From assembly GCF_016629665.1 (NCBI RefSeq), contig NZ_JAEPRQ010000009.1:97904-161903 (forward strand): a DNA stretch of 64,000 bases. Reading direction: 5' to 3'. Shown piece by piece: positions 7,956 to 17,100 of this stretch. A model generated the notes under the pieces. It was not told the DNA's origin and did not search any database. It was given only the letters and a program-made list of their open reading frames with translations. Positions within the stretch are counted from its first letter, which is position 1, and every line of letters starts with the position of its first letter. This stretch comes from Paracoccus caeni. GTDB lineage: Bacteria; Pseudomonadota; Alphaproteobacteria; Rhodobacterales; Rhodobacteraceae. The position numbers and the translations under genes are program-made.

Positions 7956-9119
7956 ATGACCGAGGTGAAGGCCGCGGGTGGTCAGGATATGGCCGCCGAT
8001 CTGAAGGGGGCGATGGTTGGGTTCGTCAGTGAACTCAAAGGCTTCCGCGAAGATATTCAGAAGAAGTTCCAAGCACAGGATGAGCGCATGAACATGTTTG
8101 ATCGCAAGACTGCCAATCGGGGCCGCGCGCCCCTGTCCACGACTGCCGAAGTCGGCGTGCCGCATCAGAAGGCGTTCAACGCCTATCTGCGCAGCGGTGA
8201 CGATGACGGGCTGCGCGGGCTGGTTGTCGAGGAAAAGGGGCTGACCGTGGCCAGCGATGGCGGCTTTCTGGCCGCGCCGGTGGTGGCCGAGACGGTGCAG
8301 AACGTGCTGCATAACGGCACCTCGCTGCGCAGGCTGGCGAATGTGGTGAGCGTCGAAAGCTCTGTCTATGAGGTGCTGGTCGATAAGGGCGATATGGGCG
8401 CGGGCTGGGCGACCGAGGCGACCTCGACCGAGACGACGGCGGGCGGGATCGAGCGGATCAGTATTCCGGTGCATGAACTGTCGGCGATGCCCAAGGCCAG
8501 CCAACGTCTGCTGGACGATGCGGCCTTCGATGTCGAGGCATGGCTGGCCGAGCGGATCGCGGATCGCTTTGCCCGCTCGGAAGCGGCGGCGTTCATCCAT
8601 GGCGATGGTGTCTCGAAGCCGAAGGGTATCCTGTCCTATCCGGTGGCGCCGCATGGCACCGAAGGTCCGGGTCAGATCGGCACGATCAGCAGCGGCAGCA
8701 TCGGGGAATTCGATGAGGATACCTCGGCCGATGTGCTGATCGATCTGGTCTATGCGCTTGGTGCCGAATACCGCGCCAATGCGACCTTCCTGATGAACTC
8801 GAAAACGGCGGCGCTGGTGCGCAAGATGAAGGATGCCGAGGGGCGCTATCTTTGGACGGATGCGCTGACGGCGGGGCAGGTGTCGCAATTGCTGGGCTAT
8901 CCGGTGATGATCAGCGAGGATATGCCCGATATCGATATGGAGACGCTTTCGGTCGCCTTCGGCGATTTCCGCGCTGCCTATACCGTTGTTGAGCGTCCGG
9001 ATCTGCGCGTGCTGCGCGATCCGTTCAGCGCCAAGCCGCATGTGCTGTTCTATGCCACCAAGCGTGTCGGCGGCGGTGTCACCGACTTCCGCGCCGTGAA
9101 GCTGTTGCGCTTTGCCTGA
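7956..9119 (+). CDS. GTA major capsid protein (g5), HK97 fold
   Basis: A 387-residue phage capsid protein. The N-terminal 100 residues are a charged delta/scaffold domain (FVSELKGFREDIQKKFQAQ, RMNMFDRKTANRG), expected to be cleaved off by the upstream protease. The HK97-fold part follows with typical segments GGFLAAPVVAETVQNVL, SAMPKASQRLLDDAAFD and, near the C-terminus, AAYTVVERPDLRVLRDPFS. ATG at 7956 has GAGGAG 7-12 bases upstream; the frame extends upstream to 7899 but that part runs through the palindromic repeat. Confidence 0.95.
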   Translation: MTEVKAAGGQDMAADLKGAMVGFVSELKGFREDIQKKFQAQDERMNMFDRKTANRGRAPLSTTAEVGVPHQKAFNAYLRSGDDDGLRGLVVEEKGLTVASDGGFLAAPVVAETVQNVLHNGTSLRRLANVVSVESSVYEVLVDKGDMGAGWATEATSTETTAGGIERISIPVHELSAMPKASQRLLDDAAFDVEAWLAERIADRFARSEAAAFIHGDGVSKPKGILSYPVAPHGTEGPGQIGTISSGSIGEFDEDTSADVLIDLVYALGAEYRANATFLMNSKTAALVRKMKDAEGRYLWTDALTAGQVSQLLGYPVMISEDMPDIDMETLSVAFGDFRAAYTVVERPDLRVLRDPFSAKPHVLFYATKRVGGGVTDFRAVKLLRFA

Positions 9120-9142
9120 TCCGTTGAGGATCGGGTGAGGGG

Positions 9143-9221
9143 AAGGGTCGCGTCGCTGCCGGTCGTGCCGGCTTTGCAACTGTCCGCGCGTGCTGATGGC
9201 CTGCTGCGCAGCGCGACCCTT
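9143..9221. other. Inverted repeat between capsid and connector genes
   Basis: AAGGGTCGCG(TCG)CTG at 9143-9158 pairs with CAGCGCGACCCTT at 9209-9221, leaving a loop of about 50 bases, in the 149-base gap after the capsid gene. The arms match except for a three-base insertion. This is the longest non-coding gap within the GTA operon apart from its leader. It could terminate or process the transcript after the capsid gene. Confidence 0.45.
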
Positions 9222-9268
9222 TTCAGGCGGTGTTTCGGTTGGCGCTGGCAGGACGGGAGTTTCGGGAA

Positions 9269-9880
9269 ATGATGCTGAGAGAAGAGACGGCGCCGCCGGC
9301 CGGGGCGCTGCCGGTCGGGGCGTTGCGCGACCATTTGCGGCTGGGCTCGGGCTTCGAGATCGCGGCGGATGCGGCCGAGGATGCGGCGCTGGCGGGTTTT
9401 CTGCGCGCGGCCATTGCGACGGTCGAGGCGCGGACGGGCAAGGTGCTGCTGACGCGCCGGTTTCGGATGCAGCTTGACGATTGGCGCGACCGGCTGGGTC
9501 AGCCCTTGCCGCTGGCTCCGGTGATCGCGGTCGAGAAGATCGAGATCGATGACGGGGCGGGAATCGTGACCGAGCTTGGCCCTGAGGCCTGGCGGTTGGT
9601 GCCGGATGGGCAAAGGCCGGTGATCCTGCCTGCGGGGGTGATCCTGCCGCATGTGCCGAGGCTGGGCTCGGTCGCGGTCACGTTCACGGCGGGCTTTGGA
9701 GCGGATTGGGCTGATGTGCCCGCCGATCTGGCGCAGGCGGTGATCATGCTGGCGGCGGGATATTACGAGGATCGCAGCTTCGAAGGCTCGAAGGCGATGC
9801 CCTTTGGTGTCGCTGCGCTGATCGAGCGGTGGCGGCAGGTGCGGGTGCTGGCCGGGCGCGGTGGCCGGGGGATGCGGTGA
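9269..9880 (+). CDS. GTA head-tail connector / adaptor (g6)
   Basis: A 203-residue protein of the gp6-like head-tail connector group that binds under the portal. It is largely helical in its first 70 residues (ALAGFLRAAIATVEARTGKV), a pattern usual for this family, and contains a beta-rich middle (LGSVAVTFTAGFGADWADVP) followed by LAQAVIMLAAGYYEDRS. ATG 9269 and ATG 9272 are adjacent starts. The stop overlaps the next gene's start (TGATG). Family assignment comes from motif and position between capsid and head-closure genes. Confidence 0.85.
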   Translation: MMLREETAPPAGALPVGALRDHLRLGSGFEIAADAAEDAALAGFLRAAIATVEARTGKVLLTRRFRMQLDDWRDRLGQPLPLAPVIAVEKIEIDDGAGIVTELGPEAWRLVPDGQRPVILPAGVILPHVPRLGSVAVTFTAGFGADWADVPADLAQAVIMLAAGYYEDRSFEGSKAMPFGVAALIERWRQVRVLAGRGGRGMR

Positions 9881-10215
9881 TGCGGCCCCGGTTGAATGTC
9901 CGGCTGGTGCTGGAGACGGGTGAGCGGCAGGCGGATGGCTTTGGCGGCTTTCGAACAATCTGGCGTGAGATCGGTGTTCTTTGGGCCGGGATGGCGGCGG
10001 GGCCGGGGCGCGAACGCTCAGGCGAGGTTGCGGCGGAAAGCGTGTTGCCGTGGCGGATTACCGTCAGGGCGGCGACTGTGGGTGATCCGCGGCGACCTGT
10101 GGCGGGCCAAAGGTTTCGTCTGGGCGAGCGGGTGTTTCGGATCGAGGCGGTGGCGGAGGCGGATGCTTCCGGGCGCTGGCTGGTCTGCGTGGCGCGAGAG
10201 GAGGAGCGGGCATGA
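9880..10215 (+). CDS. GTA head closure / stopper protein (g7)
   Basis: A 111-residue small beta-rich protein of the phage head-tail adaptor (SPP1 gp16-like) type that seals the head after packaging. Visible are the DGFGGFRTIWREIGVLWAGM segment and a RITVRAATVGDPRRPVAGQRF strand region, normal for GTA g7 proteins. ATG at 9880 overlaps the preceding stop. An in-frame upstream start at 9829 is ignored because it lies deep in the previous gene. Confidence 0.85.
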   Translation: MRPRLNVRLVLETGERQADGFGGFRTIWREIGVLWAGMAAGPGRERSGEVAAESVLPWRITVRAATVGDPRRPVAGQRFRLGERVFRIEAVAEADASGRWLVCVAREEERA

Positions 10216-10631
10216 GCTATGGGGCGGCTTTGGCGCTTCAGGGCGCGGTTTATCAGCATCTGCGCGGCGATGCCGTTCTGGCCGATCTGGTGGGCGATGC
10301 GGTCTTCGATGCGATGCCGGTGACGGCTCCGGCGGGGGTGCATGTGGCACTTGGGCCCGAGGAAATGCGGGATGCGGGCGATGCGACGGCGGCGGGATCG
10401 CTGCATGATTTCGTCGTCTCGGTTCTGGCGGGGGCTGAGGATGGCGGCGGTTTTGCGGCGGTGAAGGCGGCGGCGGGGGCGGTCAGCGATGCGCTGGAGG
10501 GTGCGGCACTGGCGCTGGATCGCGGTCGGCTGGTGGGGTTGTGGTTCCTGCGTGCGCGGGCGCGGCGAGTGGAAAATGGCGCGGCGCGGCGGGTCGATTT
10601 GACCTTCCGGGCGCGGATTGATCTGGGCTAA
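10212..10631 (+). CDS. GTA tail terminator, DUF3168 (g8)
   Basis: A 139-residue DUF3168 protein. Such proteins cap the tail tube at the head-proximal end. It begins MSYGAALALQGAVYQHLRGD and contains YGxx-like beta strands and a long helix (FAAVKAAAGAVSDALEGAAL). It overlaps the preceding gene by 4 bases (ATGA). The assignment is by the N-terminal DUF3168 pattern and position. Confidence 0.85.
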   Translation: MSYGAALALQGAVYQHLRGDAVLADLVGDAVFDAMPVTAPAGVHVALGPEEMRDAGDATAAGSLHDFVVSVLAGAEDGGGFAAVKAAAGAVSDALEGAALALDRGRLVGLWFLRARARRVENGAARRVDLTFRARIDLG

Positions 10632-10644
10632 AAGGGGAAAAGTC

Positions 10645-11073
10645 ATGGCGGCACAGAACGGGCGCGATCTGCTGATCAAGATGGACATGACGGGCGACGG
10701 ATCGTTCGAGACCGTGGCGGGTCTAAGGGCGACACGGCTGGCCTTCAATGCCGAGACGGTTGATGTGACCTCGCTGGAAAGCGAGGGGGGCTGGCGCGAA
10801 TTGCTGGGCGGGGCGGGTGTCAGAAGTGCCTCGATCTCTGGGTCGGGGGTGTTTCGCGATGCGGATACCGATGCGCGGGCGCGGCAGGTGTTTTTCAGTG
10901 GCGAGGTGCCGCGGTTTCAGGTGGTGATCCCGGATTTCGGCGTTGTCGAGGGGCGGTTTCAACTGACCGCGCTGGAATATGCGGGCAGCCATAATGGCGA
11001 GGCGACATATGAGATGACGCTGGCCTCGGCCGGGGCACTGTCCTTTGTCGCGCATGCTCCGGTCGAGCCGTGA
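10645..11073 (+). CDS. GTA major tail (tube) protein (g9)
   Basis: A 142-residue tail tube protein of the TP901-1/RcGTA type. It starts MAAQNGRDLLIKMDMTGDGS, has the typical EtvDvTsLeSegGWRELL segment near residue 40, and ends in a beta hairpin (NGEATYEMTLASAGALSF). ATG 10645 follows AAAAGGGGAAA; an in-frame ATG at 10618 lies in the previous gene. One gene copy supplies all stacked tube rings, so a strong ribosome site is expected and seen. Confidence 0.9.
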   Translation: MAAQNGRDLLIKMDMTGDGSFETVAGLRATRLAFNAETVDVTSLESEGGWRELLGGAGVRSASISGSGVFRDADTDARARQVFFSGEVPRFQVVIPDFGVVEGRFQLTALEYAGSHNGEATYEMTLASAGALSFVAHAPVEP

Positions 11074-11384
11074 TGGTGAATCCGATGCGGGGCGAGGTGC
11101 AGGTGAGCTTGGACGGCGTGCCGCATGTGGCGCGGCTGACCTTGGGTGCGCTGGCGGGGCTGGAAGAGACGCTTGGGGCGGGATCGTTGATCGCGCTGGC
11201 CGAGCGGTTCGAGGCCGGGCAGTTCAGCAGTCGTGATGTTCTGGCAGTGCTCGTCGCGGGGCTGCAGGGTGGCGGCTGGCAGGGCGTTGCGGGCGATCTG
11301 ATGACGGTCGAGATCGGCGGCGGGCCGGTGGCGGCCGGGCGTGCCGCCGCCGAGTTGCTGGCCCGGGCGTTTCGGGTCGGATGA
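11073..11384 (+). CDS. GTA tail assembly protein (g10)
   Basis: A 103-residue protein of the family usually annotated as gene transfer agent family protein (g10). It begins MVNPMRGEVQVSLDGVPHVA and contains LTLGALAGLEETLGAGSL, a pattern shared with phage tail assembly chaperones. With the next ORF it occupies the slot of the G/GT tail chaperones. Its ATG overlaps the preceding TGA. Confidence 0.85.
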   Translation: MVNPMRGEVQVSLDGVPHVARLTLGALAGLEETLGAGSLIALAERFEAGQFSSRDVLAVLVAGLQGGGWQGVAGDLMTVEIGGGPVAAGRAAAELLARAFRVG

Positions 11385-11584
11385 GCGGCGGGCTTGATTG
11401 GCCGGGGCTGATGCGAGCGGGGCTAAACGGGCTGCGGCTGACGCCGGATCAGTTCTGGGCGCTGACCCCGGCAGAGCTGGCGCTGATGCTGGGGATCGAG
11501 CCGGGCCTGCCCGCGATGACGCGGGGGCGGCTGGCCGAGTTGTCGGCGCTTTATCCCGACCGGGCGGCGGTCGGGGGCGAATGA
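11381..11584 (+). CDS. GTA tail assembly chaperone (g10.1)
   Basis: A 67-residue protein, MSGGLDWPGLMRAGLNGLRL, with the segment LTPDQFWALTPAELALMLGI typical of the small rcc01693-type phage tail assembly chaperones. It overlaps g10 by 4 bases, and the pair probably guides the tape measure before tube polymerisation. No slippery sequence for frameshifting between g10 and g10.1 was noticed. Confidence 0.85.
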   Translation: MSGGLDWPGLMRAGLNGLRLTPDQFWALTPAELALMLGIEPGLPAMTRGRLAELSALYPDRAAVGGE

Positions 11585-11596
11585 AGGGGCAGGATC

Positions 11597-12247
11597 ATGG
11601 CAGAGAAGGACGGGTTCAGCGCGCTGGACCGGCTGGACGAGGGTATGGGCGCAAGCAGCCGCATGACCGCCGAGTTCGAGGCAGAGCTGGCGCGGCTGCG
11701 GCAATCGATGGTCTTCACCTCGCGCGAGGTGGGGACGCTGTCGAACGGCATCGGCTCGGGGCTGAGGCGGGCCTTTGACGGGCTGATCTTTGACGGGGCG
11801 AAGCTGTCGGATGCGCTGAAAGGGATCGGGCAGAGCATCGCGGATACGGTCTATGCGATCGCGATGCGGCCGGTGACGCAGGCTTTGGCGGGCGGTCTGG
11901 CGAACGGGATGAGCGAGGCTTTGTCGGGGGCTGCGCCCTTTGCGAAAGGCGGGGCGTTCTCGTCCGGGCGGGTGACGGCCTTTGCCAAGGGTGGTGTGGT
12001 CAGTCAGCCGGTGACGTTTCCGATGCGCGGTGGGACCGGGCTGATGGGCGAGGCCGGGCCAGAGGCGATCATGCCGCTGCAACGCGGGGCCGATGGTCGG
12101 CTGGGCGTGGCGGCCAGTGGCGGCGGGCGGGCGGTGAACGTCACCATCAACGTGTCCACGCCGGATGTGGCCGGGTTCCAGCGCAGTCAGTCGCAGATCG
12201 CGGCGCAGCTTGGCCGGGTGCTGGCGCGCGGCGAGCGCAATTCCTGA
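11597..12247 (+). CDS. GTA tail tape measure protein (g11)
   Basis: A 216-residue short tape measure protein. The N-terminal 45 residues are helical and charged; the middle has a hydrophobic helix rich in Gly/Ala; the Gly-rich GEAGPEAIMPLQRGADGRLG segment near residue 155 is diagnostic of phage tape measure C-termini. The short length is normal for GTA particles, whose tails are stubby, and differs from the long tape measures of true siphophages. It starts 12 bases after the g10.1 stop. Confidence 0.9.
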   Translation: MAEKDGFSALDRLDEGMGASSRMTAEFEAELARLRQSMVFTSREVGTLSNGIGSGLRRAFDGLIFDGAKLSDALKGIGQSIADTVYAIAMRPVTQALAGGLANGMSEALSGAAPFAKGGAFSSGRVTAFAKGGVVSQPVTFPMRGGTGLMGEAGPEAIMPLQRGADGRLGVAASGGGRAVNVTINVSTPDVAGFQRSQSQIAAQLGRVLARGERNS

Positions 12248-12257
12248 GGAGAGGGCA

Positions 12258-12890
12258 ATGGCATTTCACGAGGTCCGGTTTCCGGCCAATCTGTCCTTCG
12301 GCGCCATTGGCGGACCCGAGCGGCGCACCGAGATCGTCACTCTGGCCAGCGGGTTCGAAGAGCGGAATACGCCCTGGGCACATGCGCGGCGGCGTTATGA
12401 TGCGGGGATGGGGCTAAGGTCACTGGACGATCTGGCGGCGCTGATCGCGTTTTTCGAGGCGCGGGCCGGGCAGTTGCACGGTTTTCGCTGGAAAGACTGG
12501 GCGGATTTCAAAAGCTGTCTGCCGTCGCGCGCGCCTGCCTTTGACGATCAGGAGATTGGGCGGGGGGACGGTCTGCGGGTCAGCTTTCCGCTGCTGAAAA
12601 ATTACCGATCCGGTGCCGAGATCTATGCGCGGCCTGTCGAGAAGCCGGTGAAGGATAGCGTGCGGGCCGGGATCGGCGGGGTCGAGCTGTTTCCCGATGG
12701 CGGCTTCAGTGTGGACCATCAGACGGGGCTGGTGACGTTTGCCGAGCCTCCGGCTGTTGGGGCCGAGGTGACGGCGGGCTATGAATTCGACGTGCCGGTG
12801 CGGTTTGACACGGATCGGATCGCGGTTTCGGTCGCGACCTTTCAGGCGGGCGAGGTTCCGCAAATCCCGGTGGTCGAGGTGCGGATATGA
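12258..12890 (+). CDS. GTA distal tail protein, DUF2460 (g12)
   Basis: A 210-residue DUF2460 protein, the distal tail ring that joins tube to baseplate. It opens MAFHEVRFPANLSFGAIGGP and shows ARRRYDAGMGLRSLDDLAAL and the aromatic FRWKDWADFKS motif characteristic of DUF2460. ATG at 12258 has AGGAGAG just upstream and is preferred to an in-frame start at 12165. It overlaps g13 by 4 bases. Confidence 0.92.
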   Translation: MAFHEVRFPANLSFGAIGGPERRTEIVTLASGFEERNTPWAHARRRYDAGMGLRSLDDLAALIAFFEARAGQLHGFRWKDWADFKSCLPSRAPAFDDQEIGRGDGLRVSFPLLKNYRSGAEIYARPVEKPVKDSVRAGIGGVELFPDGGFSVDHQTGLVTFAEPPAVGAEVTAGYEFDVPVRFDTDRIAVSVATFQAGEVPQIPVVEVRI

Positions 12891-13717
12891 GCGCCACGAC
12901 GATTGCGCGGGCATGGATGGTCCGGCGCGCGGATGGTCTGTGTCTGGGCTTTACCGATCACGACCGGGCGTTGCGTTTCGGCGGTGTAGAATTTGCGCCG
13001 GAATACGGGATGACGGCGCGGGTGTTGGTGCAGGGGACCGGGCTGTCGGTGGACAATTCCGAAGCAGTGGGCGCGCTGTCGGCCGATGCAATCAGCGAGC
13101 GGGACATTCTGGCCGGGCGTTGGGATGGGGCCGAGCTGAAGCTGTGGGACGTGGACTGGCGTGATGTGGCGCAAAGGCGATTGGTCTTTGCGGGGAGTCT
13201 GGCTGAAGTCTCGCGCGCGAATGGTGCGTTCCGGGCCGAGTTGCGCGGGCTGGCCGAGCCGCTGAATGCGGCGCGGGGGCGGGTGTTTCATCCGCGCTGC
13301 TCGGCGCGGCTGGGCGACGGGAAATGTCGATTTGCGCTGGTCGGCGAGGATTACCGGGCCGAGATCGCGGTGGAAGAGGTCGAGGACGGGCGGGTGTTCC
13401 GGTTTGCCTCTTTCCCGGCCTATGAGCAAGGCTGGTTTGAGCGTGGTGTGATGTCAGTGCTGGACGGCGGGGCCGAGGGGCTTTCGGCAGCGGTGAAGAA
13501 CGACCGTGCCTTGCCCGGCGGGCAGCGCGAGATCGAGTTGTGGCAGTCTTTTGGCATCGCGCCGGTCGTGGGCGACGTGGTGGCGATCACGGCGGGGTGC
13601 GACAAACGGGCTGCGACCTGTCGGTTGAAGTTTAACAATTTCATGAACTTTCGTGGCTTTCCTCATTTGCCGAACGAAGATTGGCTGATGGCTCCGGGGG
13701 CGGGTCGCAATGGCTGA
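12887..13717 (+). CDS. GTA baseplate hub protein, DUF2163 (g13)
   Basis: A 276-residue DUF2163 protein that forms the baseplate hub. It has the N-terminal LCLGFTDHDRALRFGG motif and four conserved-looking cysteines in two groups: HPRCSARLGDGKCRF near residues 130-145 and GCDKRAATC near 237-245, followed by FNNFMNFRGFPHLPNED. In the R. capsulatus GTA structure the hub is reported to hold an iron-sulfur cluster; these four cysteines would be the ligands here (inference). It overlaps g12 by 4 bases and g14 by 8. Confidence 0.92.
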   Translation: MSATTIARAWMVRRADGLCLGFTDHDRALRFGGVEFAPEYGMTARVLVQGTGLSVDNSEAVGALSADAISERDILAGRWDGAELKLWDVDWRDVAQRRLVFAGSLAEVSRANGAFRAELRGLAEPLNAARGRVFHPRCSARLGDGKCRFALVGEDYRAEIAVEEVEDGRVFRFASFPAYEQGWFERGVMSVLDGGAEGLSAAVKNDRALPGGQREIELWQSFGIAPVVGDVVAITAGCDKRAATCRLKFNNFMNFRGFPHLPNEDWLMAPGAGRNG

Positions 13718-14144
13718 TGTGGTCGAACTGGCGCGCGGCTGGCTGGGCACGCCCTATCTGCATCAGGCCAGCGTCAAGGGCGCGGGCTGCGATTGTCTGG
13801 GGCTGATCCGCGGGCTGTGGCGCGAGCTTTATGGGCGCGAACCGGAAGAACCGCCCGCCTATTCGCCCGACTGGGGCGAGGTCGGGCAGCGCGAATTGCT
13901 GATGGCTGGCGCGGCGCGGCATCTGGTGCCGGTTCTGCGCGAAGCCGGGATGGTGCCGGGGCAGGTGCTGCTTTTTCGAATGCGACCGGGGGCGATTGCC
14001 AAGCATCTTGGCGTCGTCTCGGTCGGTGGCGAGGCGGCGCGGTTCATCCATGCCTATGATGGGCACGGGGTGATCGAAAGTCCGCTGAGCCTGCCCTGGC
14101 AGAACCGGGTCGTCGCCCGGTTCGTCTTTCCTGAAATTCCGTAA
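13710..14144 (+). CDS. GTA peptidoglycan peptidase, NlpC/P60 (g14)
   Basis: A 144-residue NlpC/P60 cysteine peptidase expected to cut peptidoglycan peptides during DNA entry into the recipient. The catalytic Cys is in GCDCLGLIRGLWRELYG (near residues 28-30), and the His is in KHLGVVS near residue 96. The N-terminal ARGWLGTPYLHQASVKG is the usual substrate-groove segment. Length is normal for phage and GTA versions. It overlaps the hub gene by 8 bases. Confidence 0.92.
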   Translation: MADVVELARGWLGTPYLHQASVKGAGCDCLGLIRGLWRELYGREPEEPPAYSPDWGEVGQRELLMAGAARHLVPVLREAGMVPGQVLLFRMRPGAIAKHLGVVSVGGEAARFIHAYDGHGVIESPLSLPWQNRVVARFVFPEIP

Positions 14145-14159
14145 TCAAGGAGGCCGGTC

Positions 14160-17100
14160 ATGGCCACAATCGTCCTCTCTGCCGTCGGTGCGTCGATTGG
14201 CAGCGGCTTTGGCGGCGCTGTTTTGGGGCTTTCGGGCGCGGTCATTGGTCGGGCCATCGGTGCGACCGTGGGCCGGGTATTCGATCAGCGCCTGCTGGGC
14301 GGTGGTGCGAAGGCTGTCGAGACCGGGCGGATCGACCGGCTGCGGCTGCAAAGCGCGGGCGAGGGGCTGGCGATCCCGAAGCTGTGGGGGCAGTTGCGGG
14401 TGCCGGGGCATGTGATCTGGGCGTCTCCGCTGGAAGAGGTCACGCGGTCCGAGGATGCGGGCGGCGGCAAGGGTGCTCCGAAGGCCAAGGTCACGCATAT
14501 CAGCTACCGGCTGTCGGTGGCGCTGGCCTTGTGCGAGGGGCCGCTGCTGGGCGTCGGTCGGGTATGGGCCGATGGTGAAGAGGTTCCGGCCTCGGATCTC
14601 AATATGCGGGTCTATCGCGGGGATGAGGGGCAGATGCCCGACCCGGCGATTGCCGCGCATGAGGGCGAGGATGCGCCTGCCTATCGCGGGATCGCCTATG
14701 TTGTGCTGGAGGGGCTGAACCTTGAGCCATGGGGCAACCGGATGCCGCAACTGACCTTCGAGGTCACGGCTGCAGCGCGGGATGGCAGCGGTCTTTGCCG
14801 CGATGTCGAGGCGGTGGCGCTGATTCCCGGGACGGGGGAATATTCGCTGGCGATGACCCCGGTGACGCAGGATCTTGGTTTGGGCGAGACGCGGTCGGTC
14901 AATGTGAATACGCCGATGGGCGGGACGGATTTCGCCGCCTCGATGGAGATCATGGGGCGGGAATTGCCGAATGTCGGCTCGGTCTCGCTGGTGGTGTCGT
15001 GGTTCGGCGATGATCTGCGGATCAACCATTGCACGGTCAGGCCGAAGGTCGAGCAGGTCGAGATCGAAGGCTCTGAAATGCCGTGGCGCGCGGGTGGGAT
15101 CTCGCGGGCCGAGGCTATGGCGGTATCGCGGGTCGAGGATCGCCCGATCTATGGCGGCACGCCCTCGGACCAGTCGGTGATCGAGGCGTTGCGGGCGCTG
15201 GCGGCATCGGGGCGGAAGGCGGTTTTCTATCCGTTCATCCTGATGGAGCAGTTGGGCGGGAACGGGTTGCCGAACCCTTATGGTGGGGTCGGGCAGCCGG
15301 TGATGCCGTGGCGGGGGCGGGTGACGACCTCGAAGGCTCCGGGGCAGGAGGGATCGCCGGATGGGACGGCGGCGGCTGCGGATGAAGTGGCGGTGTTCTT
15401 TGGGGCGGCAGAGGCCGGGGATTTCAGCGTTGATGGCGAGGTGGTCAGCTATCATGGGCCGGAGGAGTGGTCCTATCGGCGGTTCATTCTACATTACGCC
15501 CATCTTTGCGCGGCGGCGGGGGGCGTGGATGCCTTTCTGATCGGGACCGAGATGGTCGCGATGACGCAGATCCGCGGGGCGGGGAACAGCTATCCGGCGG
15601 TGGAGCAGTTGATCCGGCTGGCGCATGATGTGCGGGCGATCCTTGGGCCGGGGGTGAAGCTTTCCTATGCCGCCGACTGGTCGGAATATTTCGGGCATCA
15701 TCCGGGCGGTGGTGAGTTGTTCTTTCATCTCGATCCGCTTTGGGCGGATGAGGCGATCGATTTCGTCGGTATCGACAATTACATGCCGCTGTCCGACTGG
15801 CGCGAGGGTGAGGATCATCTGGACGCGCATTGGGGGCGGATCGGAAATCCCGATTACCTGATGGCGAATGTCGAGGGCGGCGAGGGCTATGACTGGTATT
15901 ATGCCAGCGATGCCGACCGCGATGCGCAGGTCAGGACGCCGATCACCGACGGGGCTTATGACGAGGCCTGGGTCTGGCGTTACAAGGATCTGACCGGCTG
16001 GTGGCAGAACCTGCATTACAACCGTCCGGGCGGGGTTCGGGCGGCGAATGCGACGGACTGGGTGCCGGGGTCGAAACCGTTCTGGTTCACCGAATATGGC
16101 TGCGCCGCGCTGGACAAGGCGACGAACCAGCCGAACAAGTTTCTGGACGCGATGAGTTCTGAAAGCACGCTGCCTTTCTATTCGAATGCGCGGCGGGATG
16201 ATGCGATTCAGGCAGCCTATATCGCGGCGGTCACGGCATATTGGCGCCATCCGGGGCGCAATCCGGCAATGGCGGGCGGCGGGCGGATGGTGGATCTGGC
16301 GCGTGCCCATGTCTGGTGTTGGGATGCGCGGCCCTATCCGGCTTTCCCGCGCCGCCCGGATCTGTGGTCGGATGGCCCGGCATGGGAGCGGGGGCATTGG
16401 CTGAACGGGCGGACGGGGGCGGTGACGCTGGCCTCAGTCGTCGGCGACATCTGCCGTGAGGCGGGGTTGCGGGATTACGACGTGAGTGCGCTGAGTGGGG
16501 TGGTGCGCGGCTATCTGACAAGCGGCGGTGAGACGGCGCGGGCGGCGTTGCAGCCGCTGATGCTGGCTTACGGTTTCGATGCGGTCGAGCGCGACGGGGT
16601 GCTGCGCTTTCTGCATCGCGATGGGCGGGTGCAGGCCGAGATCGGGCCGGAGCATCTGGCGTTGACGGATGAGGTCGCGGGTTTCGAGACGATGCGCGCG
16701 CCGGTGCCGGAACTGGCCGGTCGGCTGCGGCTGAGCCATGTCGAGGCGGGCGCGGATTATGCGGTTGCGACGGCCGAGGGATCGCTGCCGGATGCGGCAC
16801 AGGAGAGTGTGGCGGATACCGAATTCGCGCTGTCCCTGACCCGATCCGAGGGACGGGCGGTGGTCGAGCGGTGGCTGGCCGAGGCGGCGGTGGCGCGGGA
16901 TGCGGCGCGGTTCGCGTTGCCGCCGTCACTGGCACATCTGGGGCCGGGCGATGTGCTGCGGGTGGCTGTGGAAGGCGTCGAGGCGAAACGCTGGCGGATT
17001 GACCGGGTGGAGCGCGGGGGCGCGGTGACGGTGGATGCCGTCCGGGTCGAGCCGGGGGTCTATCTGCCGGCGCTGAGCGTCGAGGATGAGGGGCCGATCC

